Source: Cherax quadricarinatus
Lineage: Eukaryota > Arthropoda > Malacostraca > Decapoda > Parastacidae
Reading direction: 5' to 3'
DNA length: 64,000 bases
Assembly: GCF_038502225.1 (NCBI RefSeq)
Contig: NW_027196961.1
Coordinates: forward strand, 1-64,000
The position numbers and the translations under genes are program-made. Shown one piece after another: positions 33,150-46,164 of the stretch. The notes beneath the pieces are model-generated. The model was not told the origin of the DNA. It saw only the letters and a program-made list of their open reading frames with translations, and did not search any database. Within the stretch, counting starts at the first letter, position 1. The number at the start of each line of letters is the position of its first letter.

Positions 33150-36100
33150 GTGAGTCAGCCACAACAATGTAACTACAGCTGACAAATTGAATCAGCCACA
33201 CCACTCTAACTACAGGCACCAGAGGTGAGTCAGCCACATCACTAACTAGAGGCACCAAAGGTGAGTCTGTCACTCCACTGTAACTATAGGTACCAGAGGT
33301 GACTCAGCCACACCACTGTAACTACAAGTGACAAAGGTGACTCCACCACACTTCTTTAACTACAGGTGAGAGAGGTGAGTCAGTCACACCACTGTAACTA
33401 CAGGTGACAAAGGTCACTCCATACCACCACCGTAACTACAAGAGACAGAGGTGACTCCACCACACCACTATAACTACAGGTGACAAAGGTGACTCCACCA
33501 CACCACTGTAACTACAGGTGACAAAGGTGGCTCCACACCACTATAACTACATGTGACAGAGGTGACTCCACCACACCACTGTAACTACAGTTGACGAAGG
33601 TGACTCCACTACATCACTGTAACTACAGGTGACAAAGGTGACTCCACCACACCACTGTAACTACAGGTGACAAAGGTGACTCCACCACACCACTATAACT
33701 ACAGGTGACAAAGGTGACTCCACGACACCACTGTAACTACAGGTGACAGAGGTGAATCACCACACCACTGTAACTACAGGAGACAGAGGTGACTCCACTA
33801 CACCACTGTAACTACAGGTGACAGAGGTGACTCCACCACACCACTGTAACTACAGGTGACAGAAGTGACTCCACCACACCACTGTAACTACAGGTGACAG
33901 AGGTGACTCCACCACACCACTGTAACTAAAGGAGACGGAGGTGACTCCACGACACCATTTTAACTACAGGTGACAGAGGTGACTGCATCACACCATTGTA
34001 ACTACAGGTGATAAAGGTGACTCCACCACACCACTGTAACTACAAGAGACAGAGGTGATTCCACCACACCACTGTAACTACAGGTGACAGAGGTGACTCC
34101 ACCACACCACTGTAACTACAGGTGACAGAGGTGACTCCACCACACCACTGTAACTACAGGTGACAGAGGTGACCCCACCACACCACTGTAACTACAAGAG
34201 AGAGAGGTGATTCCATCACACCACTGAAACTACAGGTGACAGAGGTGACTCCACCACACCACTGTAACTACAGGTGACAGAGGTGACTCCACCACACCAC
34301 TGTAATTACAGGTGACAGAGGTGACTCCACCACGCTACTGTAACTACAGGAGACAGAGGTGACTCCACCACACTACTGTAACTACAGGTGACAGAGGTGA
34401 CTCCACCACACCACTATAACTACAGGAGACAGAGGTGACTCCACCACACCACTGTAACTACAGGTGACAGAGGTGACTCCACCACACAACTGTAACTACA
34501 GGTGACAGAGGTGACTCCACCACACCACTGCAACTACAGGTGACAAAGGTGACTCCACCTCACCACTGAAACTACAGGAGACAGAGGTGACTCCACCACA
34601 CCACTGTAACTACAGGTGACAGAGGTGACTCCACGACACCACTGTAACTACAAAAGACAGAGGTGACTCCACCACACCACTGCAACTACAGGTGACAGAG
34701 GTGACTCCACGACACCACTGTAACTACAGGTGACAGAGGTAACTCCACCACACAATTGTAACTACAGGTGACGGAGGTGACTCCACCACACCACTGTAAC
34801 TACAGGTGACAAAGGTGACTCCACCACACCACTGTAACTACAGGTGACAGAGGTGACTCCACCACACCATTTTAACTACAGGTGACATAGGTGACTGCAC
34901 CACACCACTCTAACTACAGGTGACAGAGGTGACTCCACCACACCACTGTAACTACAGGTGACAGAGGTTACCACCACACCACTGTAACTACAGGTGACAA
35001 AGGTGACTCCACCACACCACTGTAACTACAGATGACGAAGGTGACTCCACCACACCACTGTAACTACAGGTGACAAAGGTGACTCCACCACACCACTGTA
35101 ATTATAGGTGACAGAGGTGACTCCACCACACCATTGTAACTACAGGAGTCAGAGGTGACTCCATCACACCACTGCAACTACAGGTGACACAGGTGAATCA
35201 CCACACCACTGCAACTACAGGTGACACAGGTGACTCCACCACACCACTGTAACTACAGGTGACAGAGGTGAATCACCACACCACTGCAATTACAGGTGAC
35301 ACAGGTGACTCCACCACACCACTGCAACTACAGGTGACACAGGTGATTCCACCACACCACAGCAACTACAGGTGACACAGGTGACTCCACCACACCACTG
35401 CAACTGCAGGAGACAAAGGTGACTCCACCACACCACTGTAACTACAGATGACGAAGGTGACTCCACCACACCACTGCAACTACAGGTGACAAAGGTGACT
35501 CCACCACACCACTGTAATTACAGGTGACAAAGGTGGCTCCACCACACCATTGTAACTACAGGAGACAGAGGTGACTCCATCACACCACTGTAACTACAGG
35601 TGACAAAGGTGACTCCACGACACCACTGTAACTACAGGTGACAGAGGTGAATCACCACACCACTGTAACTACAGGAGACATAGGTGACTCCACCACACCA
35701 CTGTAATTACAGGTGACACAGGTGACTCCACCACACCACTGCAACTACAGGTGACACAGGTGAATCACCACACCACTGCAACTACAGGTGACACAGGTGA
35801 CTCCACCACACCACTGTAACTACAGATGACAGAGGTGAATCACCACACCACTGCAACTACAGGTGACACAGGTGACTCCACCACACCACTGCAACTACAG
35901 GTGACACAGGTGACTCCACCACACCACTGTAACTACAGGTGACACAGATGACTCCACCACACCACTGCAACTGCAGGTGACAAAGGTGACTCCACCACAC
36001 CACTGTAGCTACAGGAGACAGAGGTGATTCCACCACACCACTGTAGCTACAGGTGACAGAGGTGACTCCACCACACCACTGTAACTACAGGTGACACAGG

Positions 36101-39100
36101 TGACTCTACCACACCACTGCAACTACACGTGACAAAGGTGACTCCACCACACCACTGTAACTACAGGTGACAGAGGTGACTCCACCACACCACTGTAACT
36201 ACAGGTGACACAGGTGACTCCACCACACCACTGCAACTACAGGTGACAAAAGTGACTCCACCACTCCTCTGTTACTACAGGTGACAGAGGTGACTCCACC
36301 ACACCACTGTAACTACAGGGGACAGAGGTGACTCCACCACACCACTGTAACTACAGGTGACAGAGGTAAGTCTACCACTCCTCTTTTACTACAGGTGACA
36401 GAGGTGACTCCACCACACCACTGTAACTACAGGGGACAGAGGTGACTCCACCACACCACTGTAACTACAGGTGACAGAGGTAAGTCCACCACTCCTCTGT
36501 TACTACAGGTGACAGAGGTGACTCCACCACACCACTGTAACTACAGGTGACAGAGGTGACTCCACCACACCACTGCAACTACAGGTGGCAAAGGTGACTC
36601 CACCACACCACTGTAACTACAGGCGACAGAGGTGACTGCACCACACCACTGTAACTACAGGTGACAGAGGTGACTCCACCGCACCACCGCAACTACAGGT
36701 GACAAAGATGACTCCACCACACTGTAACTACAGGAGACAGAGGTGACTCCACCACACCACTGTAACTACAGGTGACATAGGTGACTCCACCACACCACTG
36801 TAATTACAGGTGACTGAGGTGACTCCACCACACCACTGCAACTGCAGGCGACAGAGGTGACTCCACCACACCACTGTAACTACAGGGGACAGAGGTTACC
36901 ACCACACCACTGTAACTACAGGTGACAGAGGTGACTCAACCACACCACTGAAACTACAGGTGACAAATGTGACTCCACCACACCACTGTAACTACAGGCG
37001 ACAGAGGTGACTCCACCACACCAATTTAACTACAGGTGACAGAGGTGACTGCACCACACCACTGTAACTGCAGGTGACATAGGTGACTCCACCACACTAC
37101 TGTAACCACAGGTGACAAAGGTAACTCCACCACACCACTGTAACTACAGGTGACAGGAGTGACTCCACCACACCACTGAAACTACAGGTGATATAGGTGA
37201 CTCCACCACACCACTGTAACTACAGGTGACAGAGGTGAATCACCACACCACTGCAACTACAGGTGACAAAGGTGACTCCACCACACCACTGCAACTACAG
37301 GTGACACAGGTGACTCCACCACACCACTGCAACTACAGGTGACACAGGTGACTCCACCACACCACTGCAACTGCAGGTGACAAAGGTGACTCCACCACAC
37401 CACTGTAACTACAGATGACGATGTTGACTCCACCACACAACTGTAACTAGAGGTGACAAAGGTGACTCCACCACACTACTGTAATTACAGGTGACAAAGG
37501 TGGCTCCACCACACCATTTTAACTACAGGAGACAGAGGTAACTCCATCACACCACTGTAACTACAGGTGACAAAGGTGACTCCACGACACCACTGTAACT
37601 ACAGGTGACAGAGGTGAATCACCACACCACTGTAACTACAGAAGACAGAGGTGACTCCCCCACACCACTGCAACTACAGGTGACACAGGTGACTCCACCA
37701 CACCACTGTAACTACAGGTGACAGAGGTGACTCCACCACACCACTGTAACTACAGGTGACAGAGGTGAATCACCACACCACTGCAATTACAGGTGACACA
37801 GGTGACTCCACCACACCACTGCAACTACAGGTGACACAGGTGATTCCACCACACCACTGCAACTACAGGTGACACAGGTGACTCCACCACACCACTGCAA
37901 CTGCAGGAGACAAAGGTGACTCCACCACACCACTGTAACTACAGATGACGAAGGTGACTCCACCACACCACTGTAACTACAGGTGACAAAGGTGACTCCA
38001 CCACACCACTGTAATTACATGTGACAAAGGTGGCTCCACCACACCATTGTAACTACAGGAGACAGAGGTGACTCCATCACACCACTGTAACTACAGGTGA
38101 CAATGGTGACTCAACGACACCACTGTAACTACAGGTGACAGAGGTGAATCACCACACCACTGTAACTACAGGAGACATAGGTGACTCCACCACACCACTG
38201 TAATTACAGGTGACACAGGTGACTCCACCACACCACTGGAACTACAGGTGACACAGGTGAATCACCACACCACTGCAACTACAGGTGACACAGGTGACTC
38301 CACCACACCACTGTAACTACAGATGACAAAGGTGAATCACCACACCACTGCAACTACAGGTGACACAGGTGACTCCACCACACCACTGCAACTACAGGTG
38401 ACACAGATGACTCCACCACACCACTGCAACTGCAGGTGACAAAGGTGACTCCACCACACCACTGTAGCTACAGGAGACAGAGGTGATTCCACCACACCAC
38501 TGTAGCTACAGGTGACAGAGGTGACTCCACGACACCACTGTAACTACAGGTGACACAGGTGACTCTACCACACCACTGCAACTACACGTGACAAAGGTGA
38601 CTCCACCACACCACTGTAACTACAGGTGACAGAGGTGACTCCACCACACCACTGTAACTACAGGTGACACAGGTGACTCCACCACACCACTGCAACTACA
38701 GGTGACAAAAGTGACTCCACCACTCCTCTGTTACTACAGGTGACAGAGGTGACTCAACCACACCACTGTAACTACAGGGGACAGAGGTGACTCCACCACA
38801 CCACTGTAACTACAGGTGACAGAGGTAAGTCTACCACTCCTCTTTTACTACAGGTGACAGAGGTGACTCCACCGCACCACTGTAACTAAAGGGGACAGAG
38901 GTGACTCCACAACACCACTGTAACTACAGGTGACAGAGGTAAGTCCACCACTCCTCTGTTACTACAGGTGACAGAGGTGACTCCACCACACCACTGTAAC
39001 TACAGGTGACAGAGGTGACTCCACCACACCACTGCAACTACAGGTGGCAAAGGTGACTCCACCACAACACTGTAACTACAGCCGACAGAGGTGACTGCAC

Positions 39101-42100
39101 CACACCACTGTAACTACAGGAGACAGAGGTGACTCCACCACACCACTGTAACTACAGGTGACATAGGTGACTCCACCACACCACTGTAATTACAGGTGAC
39201 TGAGGTGACTCCACCACACCACTGCAACTGCAGGCGACAGAGGTGACTCCACCTCACCAATGTAACTACAGGGGACAGAGTTTACCACCACACTACTGTA
39301 ACTACAGGTGACAGAGGTGACTCCACCACACCACTGAAACTACAGGTGACAAATGTGACTCCACCACACCACTGTAACTACAGGCGACAGAGGTGACTCC
39401 ACCACACCAATTTAACTACAGGTGACAGAGGTGACTGCACCACACCACTGTAACTGCAGGTGACATAGGTGACTCCACCACACTACTGTAACCACAGGGG
39501 ACAAAGGTAACTCCACCACACCACTGTAACTACAGGTGACAGGAGTGACTCCACCACACCACTGAAACTACAGGTGACATAGGTGACTCCACCACACCAC
39601 TGTAACTACAGGTGACAGAGGTGAATCACCACACCACAGCAACTACAGGTGACAAAGGTGACTCCACCACACCACTGCAACTACAGGTGACACAGGTGAC
39701 TCCACCACACCACTGCAACTACAGGTGACACAGGTGACTCCACCACACCACTGCAACTGCAGGTGACAAAGGTGACTCCACCACACCACTGTAACTACAG
39801 ATGACGATGTTGACTCCACCACACAACTGTAACTAGAGGTGACAAAGGTGACTCCACCACACTACTGTAATTACAGGTGACAAAGGTGGCTCCACCACAC
39901 CATTTTAACTACAGGAGACAGAGGTAACTCCATCACACCACTGTAACTACAGGTGACAAAGGTGACTCCACGACACCACTGTAACTACAGGTGACATAGG
40001 TGAATCACCACACCACTGTAACTACAGAAGACAGAGGTGACTCCCCCACACCACTGCAACTACAGGTGACACAGGTGACTCCACCTCACCACTGCAACTA
40101 CAGGTGACACAGGTGAATCACCACACCACTGCAACTACAGGTGACACAGGTGACTCCACCACACCACTGTAACTACAGATGACAGAGGTGAATCACCACA
40201 CCACTGCAACGACAGGTGACACAGGTGACTCCACCACACCACTGCAACTACAGGTGACACAGGTGACTCCACCACACCACTGCAACTACAAGTGACACAG
40301 ATGACTCCACCACACCACTGCAACTACAGGTGACAAAGGTGACCCCACCACGCCACTGTAACTACAGAAGACAGAGGTGATTCCACCACACCACTGTAGC
40401 TACAGGTGACAGAGGTGACTCCACCACACCACTGTAACTACAGGTGACACAGGTGACTCTACCACACCACTGCAACTACAGGTGACAAAGGTGACTCCAC
40501 AACACCACTGTAACTACAGGTGACACAGGTGACTCCACCACACCACTGCAACTACAGGTGACAAAGGTGACTCCACCACTCCTCTGTTACTACAGGTGAC
40601 AGAGGTGACTCCACCACACCACTGTAACTACAGGTGACAGAGGTAAGTCTACCACTCCTCTGTTACTACAGGTGACAGAGGTGACTCCACCGCACCACTG
40701 TAACTACAAGGGACAGAGGTGACTCCACCACACAATTGTAACTACAGGTGACGGAGGTGACTCCACCACACCACTGTAACTACAGGTGACAAAGGTGACT
40801 CCACCACACCACTGTAACTACAGGTGACAGAGGTGACTCCACCACACCATTTTAACTACAGGTGACATAGGTGACTGCACCACACCACTCTAACTACAGG
40901 TGACAGAGGTGACTCCACCACACCACTGTAACTACAGGTGACAGAGGTTACCACCACACCACTGTAACTACAGGTGACAAAGGTGACTCCACCTCACCAC
41001 TGTAACTACAGATGACGAAGGTGACTCCACCACACCACTGTAACTACAGGTGACAAAGGTGACTCCACCACACCACTGTAATTATAGGTGACAGAGGTGA
41101 CTCCACCACACCATTGTAACTACAGGAGACAGAGGTGACTCCATCACACCACTGCAACTACAGGTGACACAGGTGAATCACCACACCACTGCAACTACAG
41201 GTGACACAGGTGACTCCACCACACCACTGTAACTACAGGTGACAGAGGTGAATCACCACACCACTGCAATTACAGGTGACACAGGTGACTCCACCACACC
41301 ACTGCAACTACAGGTGACATAGGTGACTCCACCACACCACTGCAACTACAGGTGACACAGGTGACTCCACCACACCACTGCAACTGCAGGAGACAAAGGT
41401 GACTCCACCACACCACTGTAACTACAGATGACGAAGGTGACTCCACCACACCACTGTAACTACAGGTGACAAAGGTGACTCCACCACACCACTGTAATTA
41501 CAGGTGACAAAGGTGGCTCCACCACACCATTGTAACTACAGGAGACAGAGGTGACTCCATCACACCACTGTAACTACAGGTGACAAAGGTGACTCCACGA
41601 CACCACTGTAACTACAGGTGACAGAGGTGAATCACCACACCACTGTAACTACAGGAGACATAGGTGACTCCACCACACCACTGTAATTACAGGTGAAACA
41701 GGTGACTCCACCACACCACTGCAACTACAGGTGACACAGGTGAATCACCACACCACTGCAACTACAGGTGACACAGGTGACTCCACCACACCACTGTAAC
41801 TACAGATGACAGAGGTGAATCACCACACCACTGCAACTACAGGTGACACAGGTGTCTCCACCACACCACTGCAACTACAGGTGACAGAGGTGACTTCTCC
41901 ACACCACTGTAACTACAGGTGACACAGATGACTCCACCACACCACTGCAACTGCAGGTGACAAAGGTGACTCCACCACACCACTGTAGCTACAGGAGACA
42001 GAGGTGATTCCACCACACCACTGTAGCTACAGGTGACAGAGGTGACTCCACCACACCACTGTAACTACAAGTGACACAGGTGACTCTACCACACCACTGC

Positions 42101-42112
42101 AACTACACGTGA
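33150..42112 (+). repeat. 38-bp minisatellite filling the M13 intron, first segment
   Basis: Units of about 38 bp: GTGACTCCACCACACCACTG, TAACTACAGGTGACAGAG. The proximal 150 bp are closest to the exon end: GCACCAGAG|GTGAGT at 33216-33230, GCACCAAAG|GTGAGT at 33252-33266 and GTACCAGAG|GTGACT at 33290-33304. More distal units have settled on GTGACAGAG|GTGACT, with ACACAG, ACAAAG and short TGAATCACC variants. About 235 units are here. Groups of variants recur as higher-order blocks, for example the TACACGTGAC unit at 36121 and 38580 (2459 bp apart). Variants with TCTGTTACTACAG and GTAAGT also occur. Not coding; short minus frames are by-products. Confidence 0.96.
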
Positions 42113-42136
42113 CATAAGAACATAAGAACATAAGAA
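42113..42136 (-). repeat. 8-bp 3' tail of the CR1-type element
   Basis: Three perfect CATAAGAA copies on the plus strand (TTCTTATG on the element strand). It marks the 3' terminus used in target-primed reverse transcription of this family. Confidence 0.9.
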
Positions 42137-42415
42137 CGAAGGAACACTGCAGAAGGCCTACTGGCCCATGCGAGGCAGGTCCAAGTCTCCTACCGGCTTA
42201 AGCCAATGCACCCAACCTAGTCAGGTCAGGTCACATTGACTTAAGGGAGGAACACGGCAACCGACCTGGTAGCACAAGCTATCAGGTCTAACTCACACCC
42301 ACCCACATCCACTCATGTATTTATCCAACCTATTTTTAAAGCTACACAACGTTCTGGCCTCTATAACGGTACTTGGGAGTTTGTTCCACTCATCCACAAC
42401 TCTATTACCAAACCA

Positions 42416-45238
42416 TTACTTTCCTATATCCTTCCTGAATCTGAATTTTTCCAGCTTAAAACCATTGCTGCGAGTCCTGTCTAGGCTAGATATTTTCAGC
42501 ACACTATTTACATCCCCTTTATTTATTCCTGTCTTCCATTTATACACCTCAATCATATCCCCCCTAATTCTACGTCTTTCTAGAGAGTGCAGATTCAGGG
42601 CCCTTAGTCTATCCTCATAGGGAAGGTTTCTGATACATGGGATCAACTTTGTCATCCTCCTTTGTACATTTTCCAGAGAATTTATATCCATTCTGTAATA
42701 AGGTGACCAAAACTGTGCAGCATAATCTAAATGAGGCCTAACCAAGGATGTATAGAGTTGAAGAACAACCTGAGGACTCCTATTATTTATGCTTCTTGAT
42801 ATGAAGCCAAGGATTCTATTAGCTTTATTGCGAACACTTATGCACTGTTGTCTTGGTTTCAGATTACTGCTAACCAGAACTCCTAAATCTTTTTCGCAAT
42901 CCGTAATATTAAGATCTACATTATTTAGTTTATATGTGGCATGGTTATTGTCCTGTCCAACATTTAGAACTTTGCATTTGTCTATATTAAACTGCATCTG
43001 CCACTTCTCCGACCACTGCATCAGTCTATTCAAATCTTCCTGGAGTGCTCGAATGTCCTCGTCAGAATGAATTCGACGGCCTATTTTGGTGTCATCGGCA
43101 AACTTGCCGATGTCGCTCTTTATGCCCTCATCTATGTCGTTTATGTAGATTGTGAACAGCAGGGGGCCCAACACTGACCCCTGTGGAACACCGCTCGTGA
43201 CACTTCCCCACTCTGATTTCTCCCCATTTATGCAAACTCTCTGCTGCCTATTTGTCAACCATGCCTCTATCCAGGAAAAAATTTCTCCTCCTATTCCATG
43301 TGCTTTAATTTTCCTCAATAGTCTCTGATGTGGGACCCTGTCAAAAGCCTTACTGAAGTCCATATACACAATATCATATTCATTACCATGATCTACCTCC
43401 TCAAATACCTTAGTGAAAAAAGTTAATAAATTCGTAAGGCAGGAACGCCCCTTTGTAAAACCATGCTGAGATTCGTTGATTAATTTATGCTTTTCATGGT
43501 GGCTACGAACTGCCTCGGCAATTATTGATTCCATAAATTTTCCCACTATGGAGGTTAGGCTTATTGGTCTATAGTTCGAAGCTAAGGACCTGTCACCTGT
43601 TTTGAAAATAGGTATCACATTTGCCATTTTCCACTTATCTGGCACCATGCCAGTTTGTAGTGATATGTTGAAAAGATTAGCCAAAGGTGTGCTAAGCTCC
43701 TCTTTACATTCCTTTAGAACCCTTGCATACAGTTCATCAGGGCCTGGGGATTTGTTAGGTTTTAATTTATCTATTTGCCTAAGGACCATGTCACTAGTGA
43801 CCCTAATAGTGCACAGTTTATTATCGTCCTGTTCTACATAATTTATCATTACTGGAATATCGCTGGTATCCTCCTGTGTAAAAACTGAGAGGAAGTATGT
43901 GTTAAAAATTCTACACATTTCCTTATCACTGTCAGTGAGCTGACCCGAGGAACTTTTGAGTTGGCCTATCTTGTCCCTGATCTTACTTCTGTATACCTGA
44001 AAGAATCCTTTTGGGTTAGTCTTCGATTCTCTTGCAACTTTAACCTCATAATCTCTTTTTGCTTTTCTAATTCCCTTTTTTATTTCTCTCTTTAACTGAA
44101 TATATCGATTTCTCAATTGCCCCTCTCCTCTTTTGATTTGCCTATATATGCCTCTCTTTTGACCAATCAGATATTTTAATCTATTGTTCATCCATTTAGG
44201 ATCATTTTTGTTTGATCTGATTTCCCTATTTGGAACATAATTTGACTGAGCAGCTAGAACTATGCCCTGGAAAGCATCATATCGGCAACCATCACCACCT
44301 ACCTGACCCTTAGTCAGGTCATTCCAGTTCAGCCCACCTAAGTAATTTTTCAGTCCTATGAAATCAGCTAAGCGAAAGTCAGGGACGGAGACTTGATTGC
44401 CATTATTAGGGGAATTCCATGATATATTAAAACTGAGTGATTTGTGATCACTTTCCCCAAGCTCATCATTAACCTCAAGATTATTAATTAGTGTTTCCCT
44501 ACTGGCAAGAACCAAGTCAAGGAGATTATTTCCCCTAGTTGGCTCTGTCACAAACTGTTTTAAAAAACAATCCTGGATCGTATCAAGAAAGTCACCTGAC
44601 TCTAAATTTCCTGTCAAATTGCTCCAGTCAATCTGTCTATAGTTGAAATCTCCCATTAGCACAACATTTTCGTATGTAGATGCCTTACGAATTTCGTCCC
44701 ATAGAAGTTTACTGCACTCCCTATCAAGATTTGGGGCCCTGTAAATCACACCCAAAATTAGTTTTTCTCGGCCCTCGAGAAGCTGTAACCAAACAGATTC
44801 AGTGGCTGACGCTTCTAATTTAATATCTTGTCTAACACAACAATTTAAATTGTCTCTGACATATATCGCTACTCCACCACCTTTCCTGTTGACCCTGTCA
44901 GAGTGGAATAATTTATAGCCTTGTATGTGACATTCAGAGGGCATCTCTCTATCTTTCAGATTGAGCCAGGTCTCTGTTATAGCAATAATATCTATGTTTC
45001 CTGCACTTGCAATTAATCTTAGCTCATCTATCTTATTTCTTACACTCCTGCTATTAGTATAGTAAACCTTAAGGGAGCTAGTCCCTTGCTGCCCACTGCT
45101 GTCCCCCTTTGTTTGCTGACCTGATCTATTGTCTTTATTTATAACTTCATGCTGAATGCCTTTTATACATTTACTGTTTCCAACCCAAGTGTTGCAACCT
45201 GCTTGTTTCCCACACACACCCATACCTCTATCTTCCAT
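42416..45238 (-). CDS. CR1-type ORF2: endonuclease and reverse transcriptase
   Basis: A 940-codon frame. The apurinic-like endonuclease lies at about residues 55-275 (TNSRSVRNK, ITETWL 87-92, GDFN 196-199, LLDLVLAS, S-D-H 263-265). The RT lies at about 490-790: KSPGPDELY, KWKMANVIPIFKTGDRSLA, NYRPISLTSIVGK, INESQHGFTKGRSCLTNLL, MDFSKAFDRVPH, SGVPQGSVLGPLLFTIYIND and FADD at 713-716. The C-terminal region contains DYAAQFWSPYY and RRRIRGDMIEVYK. All catalytic residues that I can identify are present. The frame ends at a TAA (42416-42418) straight after RFRKDIGK. Reading through, the same frame stays open for about 41 more codons (WFGNRVVDEWNKLPS and so on) to a TGA at 42293-42295. The family's usual C-terminus is therefore cut by one nonsense codon. 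ORF2 nicks target DNA and reverse-transcribes the element RNA. Confidence 0.95.
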   Translation of the reverse strand: MEDRGMGVCGKQAGCNTWVGNSKCIKGIQHEVINKDNRSGQQTKGDSSGQQGTSSLKVYYTNSRSVRNKIDELRLIASAGNIDIIAITETWLNLKDREMPSECHIQGYKLFHSDRVNRKGGGVAIYVRDNLNCCVRQDIKLEASATESVWLQLLEGREKLILGVIYRAPNLDRECSKLLWDEIRKASTYENVVLMGDFNYRQIDWSNLTGNLESGDFLDTIQDCFLKQFVTEPTRGNNLLDLVLASRETLINNLEVNDELGESDHKSLSFNISWNSPNNGNQVSVPDFRLADFIGLKNYLGGLNWNDLTKGQVGGDGCRYDAFQGIVLAAQSNYVPNREIRSNKNDPKWMNNRLKYLIGQKRGIYRQIKRGEGQLRNRYIQLKREIKKGIRKAKRDYEVKVARESKTNPKGFFQVYRSKIRDKIGQLKSSSGQLTDSDKEMCRIFNTYFLSVFTQEDTSDIPVMINYVEQDDNKLCTIRVTSDMVLRQIDKLKPNKSPGPDELYARVLKECKEELSTPLANLFNISLQTGMVPDKWKMANVIPIFKTGDRSLASNYRPISLTSIVGKFMESIIAEAVRSHHEKHKLINESQHGFTKGRSCLTNLLTFFTKVFEEVDHGNEYDIVYMDFSKAFDRVPHQRLLRKIKAHGIGGEIFSWIEAWLTNRQQRVCINGEKSEWGSVTSGVPQGSVLGPLLFTIYINDIDEGIKSDIGKFADDTKIGRRIHSDEDIRALQEDLNRLMQWSEKWQMQFNIDKCKVLNVGQDNNHATYKLNNVDLNITDCEKDLGVLVSSNLKPRQQCISVRNKANRILGFISRSINNRSPQVVLQLYTSLVRPHLDYAAQFWSPYYRMDINSLENVQRRMTKLIPCIRNLPYEDRLRALNLHSLERRRIRGDMIEVYKWKTGINKGDVNSVLKISSLDRTRSNGFKLEKFRFRKDIGK

Positions 45239-46164
45239 CAGTTTAAAATCATAGCCATTTCACCAATGGCCTTCTCAATCGAGTCTGCAAGTGCTACCAC
45301 CCCAGCCCCAGAGAGATGTACCCCATCCCTTGCATACATATCATGTTTGCCATAAAAGTTGTTCCAGTTGTCAATGAATGGGACTGCAAGTTCCTTGCAG
45401 TATCTGTCTAGCCAGCAATTTACACCAATTGCCCTAGACAACCATTCATTTCCTACTCCCCTTCTAGGCAAGATGCTACATATGATTGGGATCCCTCCCT
45501 TAGACTTAATGAAATCTATAGCTGACCTGTACTTATCTAGCAGCTCTTCTCTCCTACCCTTCCCAATATCATTTCCACCAGCACTGAGACAGATAATGGG
45601 CTTGCTCCCATTACCTGACATGATATTATCCAGCCTGTTGACAATGTCCCCAACACCAGCTCCAGGGAAGCACACTCTATCTCTCATCTTCTTATTCCTA
45701 TTACAAAAAGCACGGTCAATGTATCTTACCTGAGAGTCACCAACCACAAGAATGCGCTTACCTCCATTAGCAGGGGCAGTAGTACCCTTACCTTCACTGG
45801 CCACTGAAGTACATTCATCCTGAAGAACAGAGAAGCGATTTCCTACCTTCAGATCTTCACTCTTAACTTTCCTTACTCTGATGCGCCTTCCATTACTGTG
45901 AACTACTCGCCACTTGTAGCAGGTGCTGGGCTGCACCTCACTGCTGGTAGCCGTTGCTGCCTCCCCAACTACAGCCTCCTCACAGCGAGAGACAGACTGC
46001 ACCTCGCTGCTAGAAGCCTCATTCCCCACAACTCCAGCCACCTCACACTCTCTCCCAGACCCATTGAAGTGGTCCTTCAGCCTCCTAATCTCCTCCTGGA
46101 GAAGCAAGACCTCCTCCTTCAACTCTCCAACCTCAATTTTTAAAACACTGCAGAAGCAAGCCAT
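45238..46164 (-). CDS. CR1-type ORF1: coiled-coil and SGNH/GDSL esterase-domain protein
   Basis: 308 codons. Residues about 7-32 form a Leu/Glu/Lys-rich coiled coil (VGELKEEVLLLQEEIRRLK). A Ser/Glu-rich linker and a basic stretch (NGRRIRVRKVK) follow, a plausible RNA-contact region. From about 136 to 305 there is an SGNH hydrolase fold: block I VVGDSQVRYID with Ser144, block II Gly in FPGAGVGD, block III AGGNDIG with Asn198, and block V DGVHLS with Asp280 and His283. All four catalytic blocks are intact. Esterase-type ORF1 proteins are known in CR1/L2 elements, where the domain is thought to bind or modify membranes or lipids; the exact role is not settled. Its stop TGA overlaps the ORF2 ATG by one base (TGATG). 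Confidence 0.93.
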   Translation of the reverse strand: MACFCSVLKIEVGELKEEVLLLQEEIRRLKDHFNGSGRECEVAGVVGNEASSSEVQSVSRCEEAVVGEAATATSSEVQPSTCYKWRVVHSNGRRIRVRKVKSEDLKVGNRFSVLQDECTSVASEGKGTTAPANGGKRILVVGDSQVRYIDRAFCNRNKKMRDRVCFPGAGVGDIVNRLDNIMSGNGSKPIICLSAGGNDIGKGRREELLDKYRSAIDFIKSKGGIPIICSILPRRGVGNEWLSRAIGVNCWLDRYCKELAVPFIDNWNNFYGKHDMYARDGVHLSGAGVVALADSIEKAIGEMAMILN

